This document shows positions 1 to 13,694 of a stretch of 64,000 nucleotides of DNA, piece after piece; within the stretch, counting starts at the first letter, position 1; each line of letters opens with the position of its first letter. The position numbers and the translations under genes were made by a program. The notes under the pieces are model-generated. The model was not told the DNA's origin. It worked only from the letters and a program-made list of their open reading frames with translations, and did not search any database. The DNA comes from Aphelocoma coerulescens (taxonomy: Eukaryota > Chordata > Aves > Passeriformes > Corvidae): the NCBI RefSeq assembly GCF_041296385.1, contig NC_091023.1, forward strand, positions 20,612,924 to 20,676,923, given 5' to 3'.

Positions 1-3000
1 GTTATAACAATTAACTCTTCATATGCAGGCTAAAATAAATGTCATTTCATTTTTACTGCTTTATGGGGAGATATTAGGAAGAAAAACATAAAACTAGTAA
101 AGTTTTCTGAATCACTGCATCAACAGATCAGGTAAAAATGCCCAAAGGAAATTATCTTAACTTGACAAAAGAACAGATAGTGCTAATTGCTCTTAAACTG
201 AGCTTGTTTAGTCTGCAAATGTTGCTGGCAAAACTGCATCCTTCTTGTTTTTGTGAGAGAGGGAGTGTCAGTGTGTAGGTGGCACGAACACACAGCCTGC
301 TACAAGTCCAGGAGGGTCAAGGAGACTTCTCTGAAAAAGTGTCAAAACCAGTCCAGTAGTAGTATTCCTGGGAGAATATGGCAAGTGGATTTATTTCTGG
401 GTAAAGCTGGTATAAAAAAGAAGGGCAGTATGTTAAATGGGTCAGAAGTGCTAGTGTTTGAGACATCCTATAATTCCAAAATTTTGTTTGTTCCTTAGGT
501 AGCGATAAGAAAGATAAGACACAAGAAGAAGTCTGATAAACACTTGCAGCTGTACAGTGTCATACAACAAAAAATACGTATCTTGAACCTTGCTTTTATC
601 TGATCTGGTAAACTGTCTCTTCTGAAGTGCAGCAGCTTGTAAACCTGTGTTTTTATTACTTGTTGGTGATGGAAGATGTGTCATTATTGGGCTGCCAAGT
701 AGTGTGTTTATTACATTGTGCTCTATAGGGTCTGTGTATCTATTAGTGCTAAATACCTCATATTGTTCCATTTCAACATTCTGCCACTGATGTGGAAAAG
801 CATGGCATAAAAGCATGCTCAAAAAAACAGGGAAGAAAAGCTCTTGACTAGGTGTGACTAAAATAATATCTACCATGTTCTGTTTGGAGATGAACCAGAC
901 CCCAATATTTGACATTTGACACTGAGGGGAAATACTTTTGCTAGGTGGAGTATTTTTGACAAGTGTGTTTGTTTGATACTCCTCCCCCAAGCATTTGTCA
1001 CTTGTTTCATTGGTTAACCAATGTGTGTTAGCATGATCACAAAAGAAAGCAGCAAAATTTACAGGCCTTCTGTTTGTTCTTTATCAATAAAAAGAACCAA
1101 ATATCTGTAGATTCAAATGGAAAATAGAGATATAGCTGCCTTTTTTTTTTTTTAAGTTCATAAGCATTCATCATTTTTTCCTTTTAAAAATGAAAACTGG
1201 GCTGGTCTGTGGATGCTTTAGTGAATCTGTATCAGAGCAGCAAAAACTACATCAGGAGCAAGTCACTTCAGTGATGGTACCTATCTGGCATATTTTAATA
1301 TTAAGGTGTGGGTAAATTTTCTATCTTTAACAAGTTGAAAGATTAGGGAAGTTTTATTTCCCAAATACCAGGAACAGAGGTCTCGAGTTTGTTACTTTTT
1401 CTGACCAGTCTAGTAGATCACATTGATAAATGTGAGTTGACTTAAAGAAGAAAAGCCCAAACCCACCAGTTTCATGAAGCCCTGACAGCAGTTACAGAGA
1501 ATGAGAATTCTGTAGGCGACTGCAGAGGCAGAATTCTGTAAATGAAATTCCCAAACGGTGAAATCCTATCCCCAGCCTATTCCAGTTTGAACGAGATTTG
1601 CAGGATGCACAGCTCAGCCAGTTTCAGATTCCTGGTGTGAAACAATCAAGATAAGAATCAAAAAGTAAAGAAAGGGAAAAGCCCTGTTAGATTGAACACT
1701 ATGCACTAATCTTTCTCCTTAGGCAGAATTACTCCTTCCAGAGTCCTTACTACTCTTGTTTAAAATAACAGAAGCCCCATGGCACAGAGTTTCTCTTAAC
1801 TTGTCTTCAGCTGCATGATTTTGTTATGGGGAAGTTTTTTTCCTTGGTTATTTAAAATGTATTTGCAGCTACCCAATCTTCAGTAGACAAATCTAATTCT
1901 TCTCATTACCCTTGACATTTGCTCCTGTGAAATTGCTGTTTCTTCTCCTGTCAGGGATGTTACGTAGCTGTACTTGAGACTGATACCTTAACTAACATCA
2001 ACATTCTTTTTTCAACTTTTTTAATGTTTGTAAACTGGTGTAATAGGTTATGTAATCACACTTCCACTTGTTTGTACCATAAACACCTGCTGTGTGTTGC
2101 TCTGTGTGTGTAACACGTATGTTCAAAGGGATATAAATTGAGCTGTACAGCTGCAGTGACCGTAGGAAATTCAGCAGAAAATATTTCCAGTGAAACAAAA
2201 CTACTGACTTCACTCATTTTGGCAGCAGATTAAGTTTGCTTAGGGTTTTTTTACACTCATTTTCAATAGGGAAGAACCGTTTCCTACACGTAGGAAAATC
2301 CAGTGTAATTGAAATGTTAATTAACATATCAAACAGTATTTTTAGAAGGGTTTTTTTTTAATTTCAGGATAGATCACCTAGGTCTATCCTGGAGGTACGC
2401 AGTTTAATAGTTCCATTGTACACATATAGGTAAACCCTCTTTACTGCTTAGAACAGGCTTGAATAAGGACATTGTTAGGTTGTTACCAATTAATCATAGC
2501 CTAGTTGATGATCTTTGTAAGACCTCTCTGCTGTGGTTTCATTTCCTGATGCTCATCAGTTCTTTTGAATGTGTTGTCTGTGATGAATCAAATACATGTT
2601 TTCCTTGGTCATGCTCGAGTCCTGTTGTTAAAAAAAAAGAAAAGAACAAGTGGCATGATTATATTAGTTTAATATGCTGCTGTTGATTAATGACTTTAGT
2701 CCATTTATTTATTAAATGCTGTTCTCCTTGACCATAGTGCTAAAGTAAATATTTTGCTATGTTTCTCTGTACTGTAAGCTCCTTATTTACTGGAACATGT
2801 TTTGGTGTCTCTTACTCCCTGTACAAGTCTGATATTGATGCAACTATTTTGCTATTCAGTCAGTGTGACAGGCAAACAGCTCTGGTATCTAAATGGTTTG
2901 AAAAGACAACAGAATAACAGATACATGTTTATACAGTTAGTATCTGTGCTGTTGCTGGTACAACTCATACCTAGTACATCATTCCATGTTTGCTGAGAGC

Positions 3001-5466
3001 TTTAAGTGCTGGGCTCCCTTTTGCAGTCCAAAGCACCAGGCATCCCTTGGAAACGTGTATTTTGATGATGGAGCTATAGGGCTGCTCCTGCATTTCTTCC
3101 CTTTCAGGGCTGTCTTCCCTCTTCCTTTCTTGAGCCAGTTCTATCCTCCTCTGACCCTGCAGCGGGATGCTTCAAGAGCTGAGTGGTAGAAAACTGTTAA
3201 TTTTTTTTAGAGGAAAGGAAGTGTTGAGAACACCCAGCTGGGAGAAGGTTGATGAGGATAGACTGAGGTCTCCCCACGCAGTAGCAGTTAGATCTTGGCT
3301 TGGATGTGACTTGAGCATAAAATTAAACCAAAGCCTTCAGGTGAGCCACATCTCTGATCTCTCAGGGACAAGAGACAGCTCCTTTGGGAACAAGTGTCCC
3401 TCTGTCTTCTGTGATTTTAGCCCTTGCTGCAGGGAAGGCTTCCCTTCTCAGGAGGCAGGAAAGCTTTCCATGGTAATGAGAGGCACAGGCTTTTTTCCTA
3501 TACCCTGCTCTGCAATTTGTCACAGCTCAGTAGTTGCTGTGTAAGAATAAGTTGTCCTTTTAGCAGGGATGGCTGGATAACCAGTGCATGAACAAGGGCA
3601 GCCCTCTCCAGGTAGGTTTTAACTCTTTATGAATCAGAGCCCTCACGTGAGGTTGCAAAATTGCTCTGTTAGAGAAGTGGTGGAGGCATGGAAATAACAG
3701 GGGCCAAAGGTTTGTAGGGAAGATGGTATTGTCTACTGGTGGCACGGTGTGAAGAGCTGGAAAAAGGAAAAAACATCCTTGTGTTTCTTGGTCTTGGGCA
3801 ACTTGTCTGCTACTTAGCCACAAGGTTTACCTGTACAGGAGGAACTTAATCTGTAGGTTATTTATGTGAAAATATGACCAAGACACAGTAGTTGTGTGGA
3901 AAGGTGATGCTGCTGCCTGAGTGCATTGTGCCTCACGTATCACTCAGTTTTGAAAAATTCCAGGGGAAATGAGAGGGGGCTGCAAGCAGAAGTGCAGCAG
4001 CTTTTGTTGACCAGTATTTTTGAAAACAAAAAAGAAATTATTCCTTGATGCATTTAATTGATGATCTCAGGGCATTCAGTGTTAACCTTTTTTGGCAGTG
4101 TGAGAGGCTTATGTTTTTCTCTGGCTTTGCACAAAATAATTATAGTAATGATAATTTTAGGAAGAATCTGGAACACATTATAAACACTAAGGTGTTTTAG
4201 TGGAGCTGTATCCCAGGAACATCTGGAGTGTATGAGCCCAAGCTCCACCACAAACTTTCTTTTGGCCACTGGTATGACTTAAAGTTTTCAGAAAAATATT
4301 TTCATACCTGTGGATTTGTAGGTGCTTTTGAGTTTTAAAAGTAACTCATAATTTTGAGGGCTATTTTAAAGGAATTCTTGGATCCTAACTCTTCAGCCTG
4401 TGCTATTACTACCACATACCCAATATCACAAGTAAGGTGGATTTGTAAGAACGTTTTGGAATACCTTTGTTTTTAAACCTGACATTTGCTGCAAGGGCAA
4501 GTATCCTGGGAAGTACTCCTGCAGTGGGCAGACAGAAGGCAACCAGCATTCCTACTGTGTCCTCAGACAGGGAGAGTCACTTCAGCAGCACTGGGTGTAC
4601 ACAGCATTCAGGGTCAGTGGCCACAGTGGGACAACTTGAGCCTGTTGACGTCAAGCTGTCTGCAAACACCTCTTGCAGCAGAGCCCAAGCCCCACTGCAT
4701 TGTCTGAATGTCCTCAGCAGCTCCTTAGCTTAGCTTGGCAAAAATGTAGACCTGAGCTGCTACTCTGAAAGGATGCTCTGTTTGACTTCTGGGTGTCCAA
4801 AGAACTAAAGGTGGTAGTGGCAGCAACACTGAGGGAAAACCAGCCAGGGCTCCCATGGTGGTTACACTCATTGAGGTTGAAAATAAAACAATATTGTCAC
4901 ATCCTTTTGTTATTTTGGGAGATTTCCTTATTTAAATATTTTGAGCCTAATTCCAAATGTGATGTCTGCGTAAAACATGTGTCCCCTCTCCCCGAGTCAT
5001 GGCATATTTGAGATAGAATTTTAATGAAATCAATAAATTAAGCTTGCCATAATCTAGATAAGTTCTTGTGCAAGGCCACCATGAATCCCAAAGCAGAGGA
5101 ATATGTTGTTCTGAAAACACAGTATCTGTCTAAAAACACAGTCGAGGCAGGCACCGTGAGCAGAAGAAGGTGATTTTCCAGGAAAGTGGTTTGAGCTTTG
5201 TTCCATATCGCCCCAGTGGAGACCAATTTAAAAGTCCTTCTAACCTTGCAGCTATCAGTTCCCTACAAACACATTTCCATGTTGACAAAAGCAGCTGCTG
5301 CCTTCCTTCAGCTGTGAAGGCTCATCTCAGTTAACTGGCTCTGAGTAGGGAAGGGAAGGGTTCTCACCCACCAGTGCAGCTGAGTTGATTTAGCGAGCTG
5401 GAGAAGGTTGAATTAGTATCATGGGAAATATGTCTGTTCTTACTTTGAGGAAAGGGAATGGGAAAA

Positions 5467-5507
5467 AATATTCTGAATTTTTTTTTTTAATATTCTGAAT
5501 TTTTTTT
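5467..5507. repeat. Two-copy tandem repeat, about 20 bp unit ending in poly-T
   Basis: The unit AATATTCTGAATTTT with a trailing T run occurs twice head to tail, differing mainly in T-run length. It is a simple local duplication. Confidence 0.8.
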
Positions 5508-8500
5508 GTCTCTTCGTTCAGTTTTTTAGGTATGTATTTGAAATCTGTATTAAACATACTGAGAATAACAGAGTGGCTAAAAGTTACACATCAGATTTTT
5601 ATTTTTTTTTAGAGAAGGAAAAATGTTTTTCTCTTTCCCATTTGAAGTGAGTCTGCTGACAGCACCCAGTTTGACAGGCTGTTTTTGCTGATTATTATGC
5701 CAGTGATGAATTTAAATTTAAAAGCTAGTTCTAGTCCAAAAACACAGAAAAAATATTTGTCAATATGCTACTGTTACGATCAATATGACACTAATCATCG
5801 GGTCCACTATTTTCAGAAGAAAAACCCCACAAATTGGAAACTACCTTGAATTTTCACAGGTGGGCCCCCATCCTGGAGGTAGCAGTCTGTGAAGGTGGGG
5901 TTTTGTGAGTGCTTTAGGTCCTCTGGCAGAGTGCTTTGAGTAATAACTGTTTATAGTCTTTCCCAGTCTAGGCTGGGTTTAACTTCATTCTCTAGGACCT
6001 TCTAATGTCCAGTTTATGTGAATTGGATTACTTGCTAATGAATTTTATTTAAATGTCTTGCAAGTGAAATGGTGCTGCAGCACTGCTCACCCTCCTTCTG
6101 TGGGTACTGGCTGATTGGTATTGACAAGATTTACTGGGGTGCTTTATGGGTTTTTAATGGAGCTGGCTAAGTTGGTTTCCTCTCCAGCAATTCAGCTTCC
6201 TTCCCTTTCAGTGTGCTAGGAGCTATTTTCTGTGATTGTCTCAGTTTTTACTGTTACAGAAATTGGTGTTTAAACTTCTGCAGTATTCTTTTGCTCTGGT
6301 CTGACTTGTCCTGTGTTTGTCATTGCATAGTGGATCCTGTTTCTGTGGGCTTACAGTGAGTGGTTTCTGTATCTGGATGATCTTTTCTCCAGAACAGTGC
6401 TGTCTGCTTGCCCAGTTCTTATTCTTTATCCCCTCAGAAACCCTTTGTTTTGGCAGTTGGTTCACATATGTTCATAGACATACAGGTGCTTGTTCTATGT
6501 AAGAGTATTCCTGAAGTGTTGAAAGTTGTACCACTTTAATGTGATATGAATGTACAAGTTAAGCATTTCTTCTTTGAAACATCTGGAAAGTCAACTTACA
6601 TCAGGTTTTTCTATTTTTCTGATGGAATAAAGGTAAAAGAACAAAGATCAGGAAATAAAAATTTCTCAATTGACAGAGAAGAGCTGTTTCAGATAGAGTT
6701 TAGGAATTTGTGTGGAAATGTCTCTGGGCAGGTCTTAGATACTTTCAGTGCTTCCTGATGAGGCTTCTTGTAAAACATCTTCGCCCACGCCGTGTTCCCA
6801 GAGTGAAGTACTGGAGCAGTCTGTGCATGTTATTTTGTCACTAGGAACCCTATTGCTACCTACCAGTTTCAAGTAATGACAGTTTTTAACAACGTCTTGT
6901 GTGTGGTGCTGATTTACCCCCCCACACACTCGTACGTATTTGTTTCTCCTGAATTTTCGGAGTTGGTACTTGTCTCAGTTTAGCCTCTCTGTCAGATCTG
7001 AAAAGCAGATGTTGTTGTAGACGTGCTGAATTGCTTTAAAAAAATTGCCATACATCACTGTGGAACTGTGATTAAAAGGAATAACTTTGGTTTTCTCTGT
7101 TTATGTTCCAGGCGCAGCAGTGGTAGAATCACCATTAGCTTTGTATGTGCCTATTAACCAAATGAAAGGAAGGATTCAATGGAGTGATTAGTTTTCAATT
7201 TAGGCTTTTAAAATTATTGTCTCATGCTTTTTGCAGCCTAGTTACTGAGGGGGATATCCAGGATTTAGTTATTTTTAATTCTATTTTGATTGGGACACTT
7301 TTTCCAGATACTGAATCTAGATAAAAGCAGGATACTGAAGAATAATTTAGAAGAAAAGATACTGTGTCCTTAGAAGGCTTTTGTAATTTGGAAGGCGCAA
7401 CATCTAATGGCTAAATTTGTTGTTAGAGCTCAAATAGCACCAAAATCTCAGAAAGTAGTATAAACAGTGTGATCCTAAGAGGATTAGGAAAAAAACACAA
7501 GTGCACAAGTTCACATGGGGAACAGGAGCAATTCAAAGCTCACACAAAAACCACTGGTTTAGCTGTAGCACAAACCCAGTGTAATGTCTGGGAAGGAGAA
7601 AAATAGCACCAATAGCAGCATTTCTGGAAGGAAATGGTTAAACATTTCTGCAAGTAGCTTTTAGAGGAATCCTTGCTTTGAACTGATTATGTTTGGAAAC
7701 AGATAAGAACTAACATCAGTGTACAGCTGGTCTGTGTGTTTATAACCAGATTTGTCAGTGTGTTGGTGCCAGGGTTGTTTTTATCTGTGGTTTCCTTTGT
7801 ACCACACAATTATTACTTGGTTGATAGCAGCAGCCCAATCTGTGCAAGCAGCATGGATGGGTATTTGCTGCTTTGGTGAAGGTGGTTTGGTGTGTTAGTT
7901 TTGGCCCTGCAGGTGGGAACTTGCCTGTTTAAGGCCTGGGACATGGGTGGTCTGTGTGCACCGCAGCAGGATGCTCTTCACGGGGAGAGGATGTTGGGTG
8001 TTGTACTGAGTGTTTGGCCCAGAATCTCAGAGGGACACGGGCATCAGGTGTGTCATTCTGTGCAGAAAAAACTGGTGTGGGCAAGGCTGGTGAGCACTGG
8101 CTATGAGCACGCGTGCCAGCGCACACATGGCAAAATCTTCTTTCAAGTTGAGGGAAGCAGTGTTCAATTGATGTTGAATACATTAGTCATCAGGCAGTGG
8201 TGAGGTGTTCCCAGCCCCTCCAATATGAAGGATCCCAACTCACAAGCTACTGTGCATTCCCCAGGTGTGCCTTATCAACTTCAAGGGCATCTGGCATTAT
8301 TTTTAAGCGTCACGTAGTGTAGCTGTTACTACATCTGGGCACCTGTTTAAATCACCGTAATGTGTCAGAATATAAAGGTGAGAGATAGTCTAAAATCAAT
8401 GAATTATAACTGTCACCTGCATTGTTTCAAGGTACATGCCAAAATCCAATAGGATAAATTTGGAAAGAAAAAAAGCTGCTGATGAGGGATTTGTACTCAG

Positions 8501-9416
8501 CCATTGATTCTGAAGAAGGACATTGCAGAGTTTTCTAAATGTTTACACCTCGTTTCAAGCACCCTTATTTAAAACTGGAGCCTACAACCAATTAACATTG
8601 AGTGAGGAATGAAGCAAAGTCAGTGAACCCTTTCTTTTCTCATTCTCTGCTCTCTTGAGTCTTTGCTTCCAGCTTTTTCCGTGTCACTGCCCTGTTTAGA
8701 TGTAAAGCAAAGGACAAGAAGCCTCTTCCACGGATCAGGCGGAAAGGTTTCCCTCTCTGGCTTTGATGATAAGTACTGCACTCAAGATTGCACAAGGGCA
8801 AAGAGGTGTTGGAAGGAGACAGTCTGGGCAGTGTGTACTGAAGAAAGCCTTTTTTCATTGAAGAAAATGGTTTATGTTTGTGCAATCATTCTTTTATTTA
8901 TGTTTGCCATGTTCCTTCCTAAATGAAATAACCCAAACCAAGCGTTGCACTCGGAACGGGGTAGCAGGGCCCTTCTCTGCCTTTTTCTGCATACAGCTTT
9001 TATAATGATTTAGACTGTTCTCAAAAGAGTATTGGTTGGTTGCTGTTTTGCTCTGTTTTTAAGGAAAACTCTTGTTATAAGCAAATATATGGGGTCTGCA
9101 GAGCGGGTGTTAATGCTTCCTCTTTGCTGGTCTGCCGCTCAGGCTGTGGAAAAAAAGCTTTCTGAGTAGCCTTGCATAGGATACTGTACCACTTGAGGAG
9201 TGGCGTTTCACTCAGCCTATTTACATAATTTCTGCAGCACTAGTACAACTAAGCAAGGAAATAAGAGCATGTTTGCAAATTCTTTCAATTCCCTGCATTC
9301 CTGCATTCCTCAGCATCCTCTGCAGTGCCTCTTGCACTGTGAAGGTGATGTTTCTGCCTGCCTTGTAGGATCTTCTAAGAATAAAATAAGCCCAAATGCT
9401 GCAGCTTTTCTTGCTT

Positions 9417-9480
9417 CTTTGTTTGTTTGTTTAGGTTTTGTTTGGTTGGTTAGTTTTTTTTGTTTGTTTGGGGTGTTTTT
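9417..9480. repeat. TTTG/GTTT-rich simple repeat
   Basis: Imperfect GTTT repeats (GTTTGTTTGTTT, later TTGTTTGTTTGGG) with interruptions. Confidence 0.8.
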
Positions 9481-10435
9481 TGGCTGGGTCCAAAAATGGC
9501 TCTATCCTAAATGATTTCCTGCTGGTTGAGCTTGAGAATTGCACGTGAGAACCTTGTGTTGATCATGAGTCCCACAAACGATAGTTATTCTTTGCTCATA
9601 GTAAAAGTTTTTTGAACACAGGTTGCAGATGCTTGGTAAAGAATTTAATCTAAAAATAGTCTGGTAATACTTTATTAGTCACCCGTGTCCACCTGTCACC
9701 TTTCCTGCTCTTTGAGTGGGCGATTAGATTATGTCCTAAAGAAAAGTCATCTGGCAAGTATTTGTATGGAGGGCAACCATTCAGGAATATTAGTGTGGAT
9801 AAAAATTGTTTGTCACTGCTGAATAAAAATGGATGTTGTGGTGGATGTTGCATATCTGGACATCAAAAGCGGTGTGCTTATACTTAGTTATTTTATTGTT
9901 GGGTGCATAAAATTATTATTGACATGTAAAGGAAATTACAAAAATGTAGGAGAGTGTGGATTTGTTTGGACTATGTTTTTGTTTGGGTTTTAATGGTGGG
10001 CAAGATTTCTCTTGGATTTTGCACTAGGAAGATTTCTGTTATGTACATGTTGTCAAGTGTTGCTAGCAATTAGTATGAGCTGGTGGTTTTTTTTTTAATT
10101 ACTGAGGTCATTGCTGGAGTTGGAAACTCTTTAAGCTCATGGGCACACCTGTGTATATAAATTGAGTTATTTAGTGTGAGATGGGTTAGGAAAACAGATT
10201 TATTTTTCTTCCACTGCTTCACAATGGATGTAACCATTTTGGAAGTCATACCACTGGAATGCTGATTTTTGTTTGGGGCTTTTCAGAGTGTTTAGATGTC
10301 AGTAGCTGCGGTTTATTTCCAGAAGAAATTTGGCATGGACAGATGATACTGTAAGTTGCCTAGTTGCCTTCCTGAAGCTTTTTGCAGAGAGCTGAGGCAA
10401 AATGCAGGCATCAGGGTTGTTCTACCCAGGTTGCT

Positions 10436-10452
10436 CTGTGTGTGTGTGTGTG
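10436..10452. repeat. Short (TG)n microsatellite
   Basis: About eight uninterrupted TG units, 335 bases upstream of the first candidate 5' exon. Confidence 0.85.
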
Positions 10453-10786
10453 CTCCTGCTGAATGGGTGCGACCGTCTAGAGGCCTGATGGTGCAGGTGT
10501 TCATTCAGCAGGATTATTTGTTCAAAGGCCTGTGTGCCAGGCTCCCTGCAGGAGCCGGCTCTGTGATGTCGGGAGGACAGGATATGTGCAAAACTCCAGC
10601 TCTGTGTGCTGTGCCCGAGCTCTGCTCCGGGCTCTGAGCCCATGCAGTGGGAACGCTCAGCTCTGGGAACTGAGCGGGCTGGGAGAGCCAGGAGGGCTCC
10701 AAGTTGGTAACATTTTACTGCATGTTAACAGCACTGTTTTCAAAATAATAAATATGAACATTTCCTATTTTTTATTTCCCTGTCAG

Positions 10787-10851
10787 CATCACCCTTCTGT
10801 GGCAAGAGGCACCCGAAAGGAAAACTTCTGCATATCAATGCACTGCCAATG
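10787..10851 (+). other. Candidate 5' untranslated exon (probably TBL1XR1 leader), 65 nt
   Basis: Seen: a long pyrimidine-rich tract ending in CCCTGTCAG (to 10786) and a near-consensus donor ATG|GTAAGT at 10852. This is one of only two places upstream of the start codon where a good acceptor and a good donor bracket a short exon. Known: vertebrate TBL1XR1 has non-coding 5' exons separated by large introns. Inference: this is one of them. It contains two ATGs (10838 and 10849) that would open short upstream ORFs. A strong acceptor means at least one exon lies further upstream. It could instead belong to an unrelated non-coding transcript. Confidence 0.55.
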
Positions 10852-13260
10852 GTAAGTACCTTTTTAACTGACTAAAGGTGGTGTGGTTCCTCTCTGCACA
10901 CATACCATTAGCAGGCTTACACTGCAAATAGTATTTTTAAAATAACTACTTTTTAGTATTCAAGTGGATTATTTTCATTTTTTAAGCAACGTCTAGACCA
11001 TTATGCTGTTTGACAAAAATATTACAGTTGCACCTGGTTTTATCCTGTGGAAAGTAGGGCAGCATGTTAATTTTGAAGTGAGAAGTGTGACTTGACAGTA
11101 ACATAGCTTATCCTGTTGGTAACTGGTGTTGTTCCTCTTCTGGCCAAGAGCCTGTTTGGGGTGAGCTGTAGCCAAGCCGAGTGTTCTGTTGCCCCCACTT
11201 GGATGCTCTCTGCAGTTTGTTTCAATTTTAGCAGCTTTTCCCAGAAAAAAACCAAAACCAACTCTGCATTGTCAGGTATATTTTGCTTCAGCTCATTTGT
11301 CAGTGTAAGACTAGTGAAGTTAAAATCTTAGCTTCTGCAGGAAAGGGCAATCTTCTTATTCCATCTCTGGAATGTTACTTGGTGTTACAGACTCTTATAA
11401 ATTCATATTTTCAGGCTGTCCTTATGGTTTGCTGGTGCTTCCTGATAGTTGTGCAGATGGAAAGCAGAGCTGAGGCCTGAAGGGAAGGACTGGAACTTAC
11501 TGCTTCAGCTTTGATCAAATAACCTCTCTTTAGCAGTTTTGGTATCTTATGTTGTCACAGCTGAGGTGTACAGGAGTGGTACCTTCAGCCTTAGCCTTGA
11601 GCAATAAATGCATAAAGTGCCAGTGTGAGTTCTGTGTTTGAAGGATCTCTAGATCACTGTGCACAGTACACAAGTTAAAGGGATAATATTTTCATCCGCT
11701 TGCTTTGAAAACTCAGTTTTGGATCTGAGAGCTGTGCTGGTTTGCTTTGCTTTGCATGTGGACAAGGATCTAAAGAATATATAAATCAATTATAGCTTTA
11801 CTTATACCTTTGCAACTCCACTGTCTTTGCCCTGTGAGGAAGATGATGCTCCAAGAGAGTTTGCTTGGATGTAACTTCTTTACTTTGAGGTAGTAAGCAA
11901 TTCTGTTCCCTCCGAAAGACGTCATGGAGTGAAATGTAATATATTTGTCAAAAAGTAAAGCAAATATACCTCTGAAATCAGAAGATCTGCACCAAGTGTG
12001 TATGTTGTTTAATAGCCTGGTTTTTAGGCTCAGAGTTGATATGTGTAGAGTTTATATTGATTTGGGATGAATTTCAGCTGGTGGGAACAGATTTGTTGAG
12101 TGAGAAAGCATCGTGTTTACCTGGTCACTCAGACTGGTGTTTTAACTTCTCAGTCCTGAAATGAGCAGTGCTCTCAGCCTTTTCTAGTATTGCTAAATCT
12201 TCATTGTTGTTGTTGACCTTTTTCCAGCAAAAAGCTACTCTGTTTTCTTTTTATTTTGTAGTGCTTGAGTGTTATTTTAGTTATGATTTAAGATACTGAT
12301 CTGTATTACTGCTTCTCTTAAAAACATGACTCATTTCGTATTAACCTAGTCCATATACTTCATAAAATTTTAAAATACTGAGAGACTGTACTTGAAATGT
12401 TACTGCACTTTGTCCTAATTTTCCCCCTACAAATTATATTAGAAATTCAGAATTGCACAGTCTCAAGGGCATGGTAGTTGTTACAGTGATCATAAAAAAT
12501 ACTCAACTGTTACTTGCAGTGAAGTGAAGGACTCCCCACTCTTTTCTTTGAGGACTGTTTTTGTGCTATAAGTTGTTATATTTTATTATTCAAGAGATTT
12601 CTAAACCATTACTCACCTCTAATTAACTTTGAAATAGTTTGAATGTAGATTTAAGAGACAAGCTAGACACATTTTTCATCATCCCCAAAGTAATCGTAAC
12701 TTAAACCTGTACAGTAAAAAAGACTTTCATAGGTTTTTATTATGTTTTTCCCTTTGATGTGTGTAAGCAAAGTGTGGGCCAGAGGTTGCTGAAAAAAAGC
12801 AGGTTGTGTACATCTCCCAAAAAGTTAACTTGCTTTCACCATGGTTGCCCATGTTCAACACATATATTTGAATAAGAAATTAATTTCTGATTCCCTTGAG
12901 AAATGGTTGTAGCATTTTTGATCATTTTAAAATCCTGATTGCCAGTTCCATTTCTTAGTAGTAAAAAAAACACCCCCAAAAAAACCCAAAAAAAACAATT
13001 TACACATCCTCTTCTGTTGTTTTCTTAGATTTTCAATTTTCAAGGTAATTAAAAGAAGCTTTTTTTTTGCATCATATTATGTTATGATATGCATACATAT
13101 GTTATGTGTATGTTAACTGATAAACCAAATTGGGTAAAATACCATTTACTCCTTAAAAATTATTGCAGTTGTTGGCAATTTTTTTGAAAATTAAATACTT
13201 CTATTGTGATATAGCATGGCTGTTATCAGTGGATGTAAATTCTCCTTCCCATTTTTCCAG
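10852..13260 (+). other. Intron between the two candidate 5' exons
   Basis: About 2.4 kb of AT-rich sequence with no supported coding potential. It ends in A-rich and T-rich runs (12961-13070) and then the pyrimidine tract of the next acceptor. Confidence 0.5.
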
Positions 13261-13336
13261 CCAAATTTAATGTTCCTCACAATGTCAAAGGAAAGATGCA
13301 AAGGCTTAATGAAAAAGGCATGTTAAGTGCAGGAGA
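13261..13336 (+). other. Candidate 5' untranslated exon (probably TBL1XR1 leader), 76 nt
   Basis: Seen: acceptor context CCCATTTTTCCAG and a strong donor GTAAGT at 13337. If joined to the 10787-10851 exon and the exon at 50764, every reading frame meets a stop before or just upstream of the TBL1XR1 ATG, so it would be leader rather than an N-terminal extension. It contains an ATG at 13296 with A at -3 that could open a 27-codon upstream ORF ending two bases before the main start. Assignment to TBL1XR1 is inferred from position and splice signals. Confidence 0.58.
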
Positions 13337-13694
13337 GTAAGTGTATAATGCTACTTGTTCTAGTATTTTGAAGGTTTCTTTAGAGGCTGATAACTGGGTA
13401 CTTAATCTGTGGTCACAAGAATTAATGAATGTGTTGGAAATAAAAATTTAAAGTCTTGGATCTTTGCTCTAAGCAAAAGATGACATCAGGATTTCAACAA
13501 GGGCTTTAGGAGATAAATTTTCTTGTTATATGATGGAACAGGTAGCTTACCCAAGAGAGATTTTTCCATCATACCTTGCAAGGGTTTTTTTGTGAGTTTT
13601 GGAAGCAAACCAGTTTGCCTTTCTGTCTTCTGCAAGCCATTGAAGCAGGTTTGTGTGTGCACATAAAAACGTGGGAATAAAGGAGTGTGCTTAT

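Larger units (their letters stand above)
1..10786 (+). other. Upstream intronic or intergenic sequence, no recognised gene
   Basis: No frame resembles a protein family I recognise, and no CpG-rich promoter is visible. If the exon at 10787 belongs to TBL1XR1, this is 5' intron. Contents are AT-rich unique sequence, scattered poly-T runs, a duplicated T-rich unit near 5467 and TTTG-rich sequence near 9417. A 179-codon open frame on the - strand (451-990) is treated as chance. Confidence 0.6.

Noticed and set aside
10322..10349. 28-nt possible micro-exon between TTTATTTCCAG and a GTAAGTT donor
   Set aside because: Very short, no reading-frame or transcript support, and it sits only 440 bases before a better exon candidate; likely chance splice-like signals.
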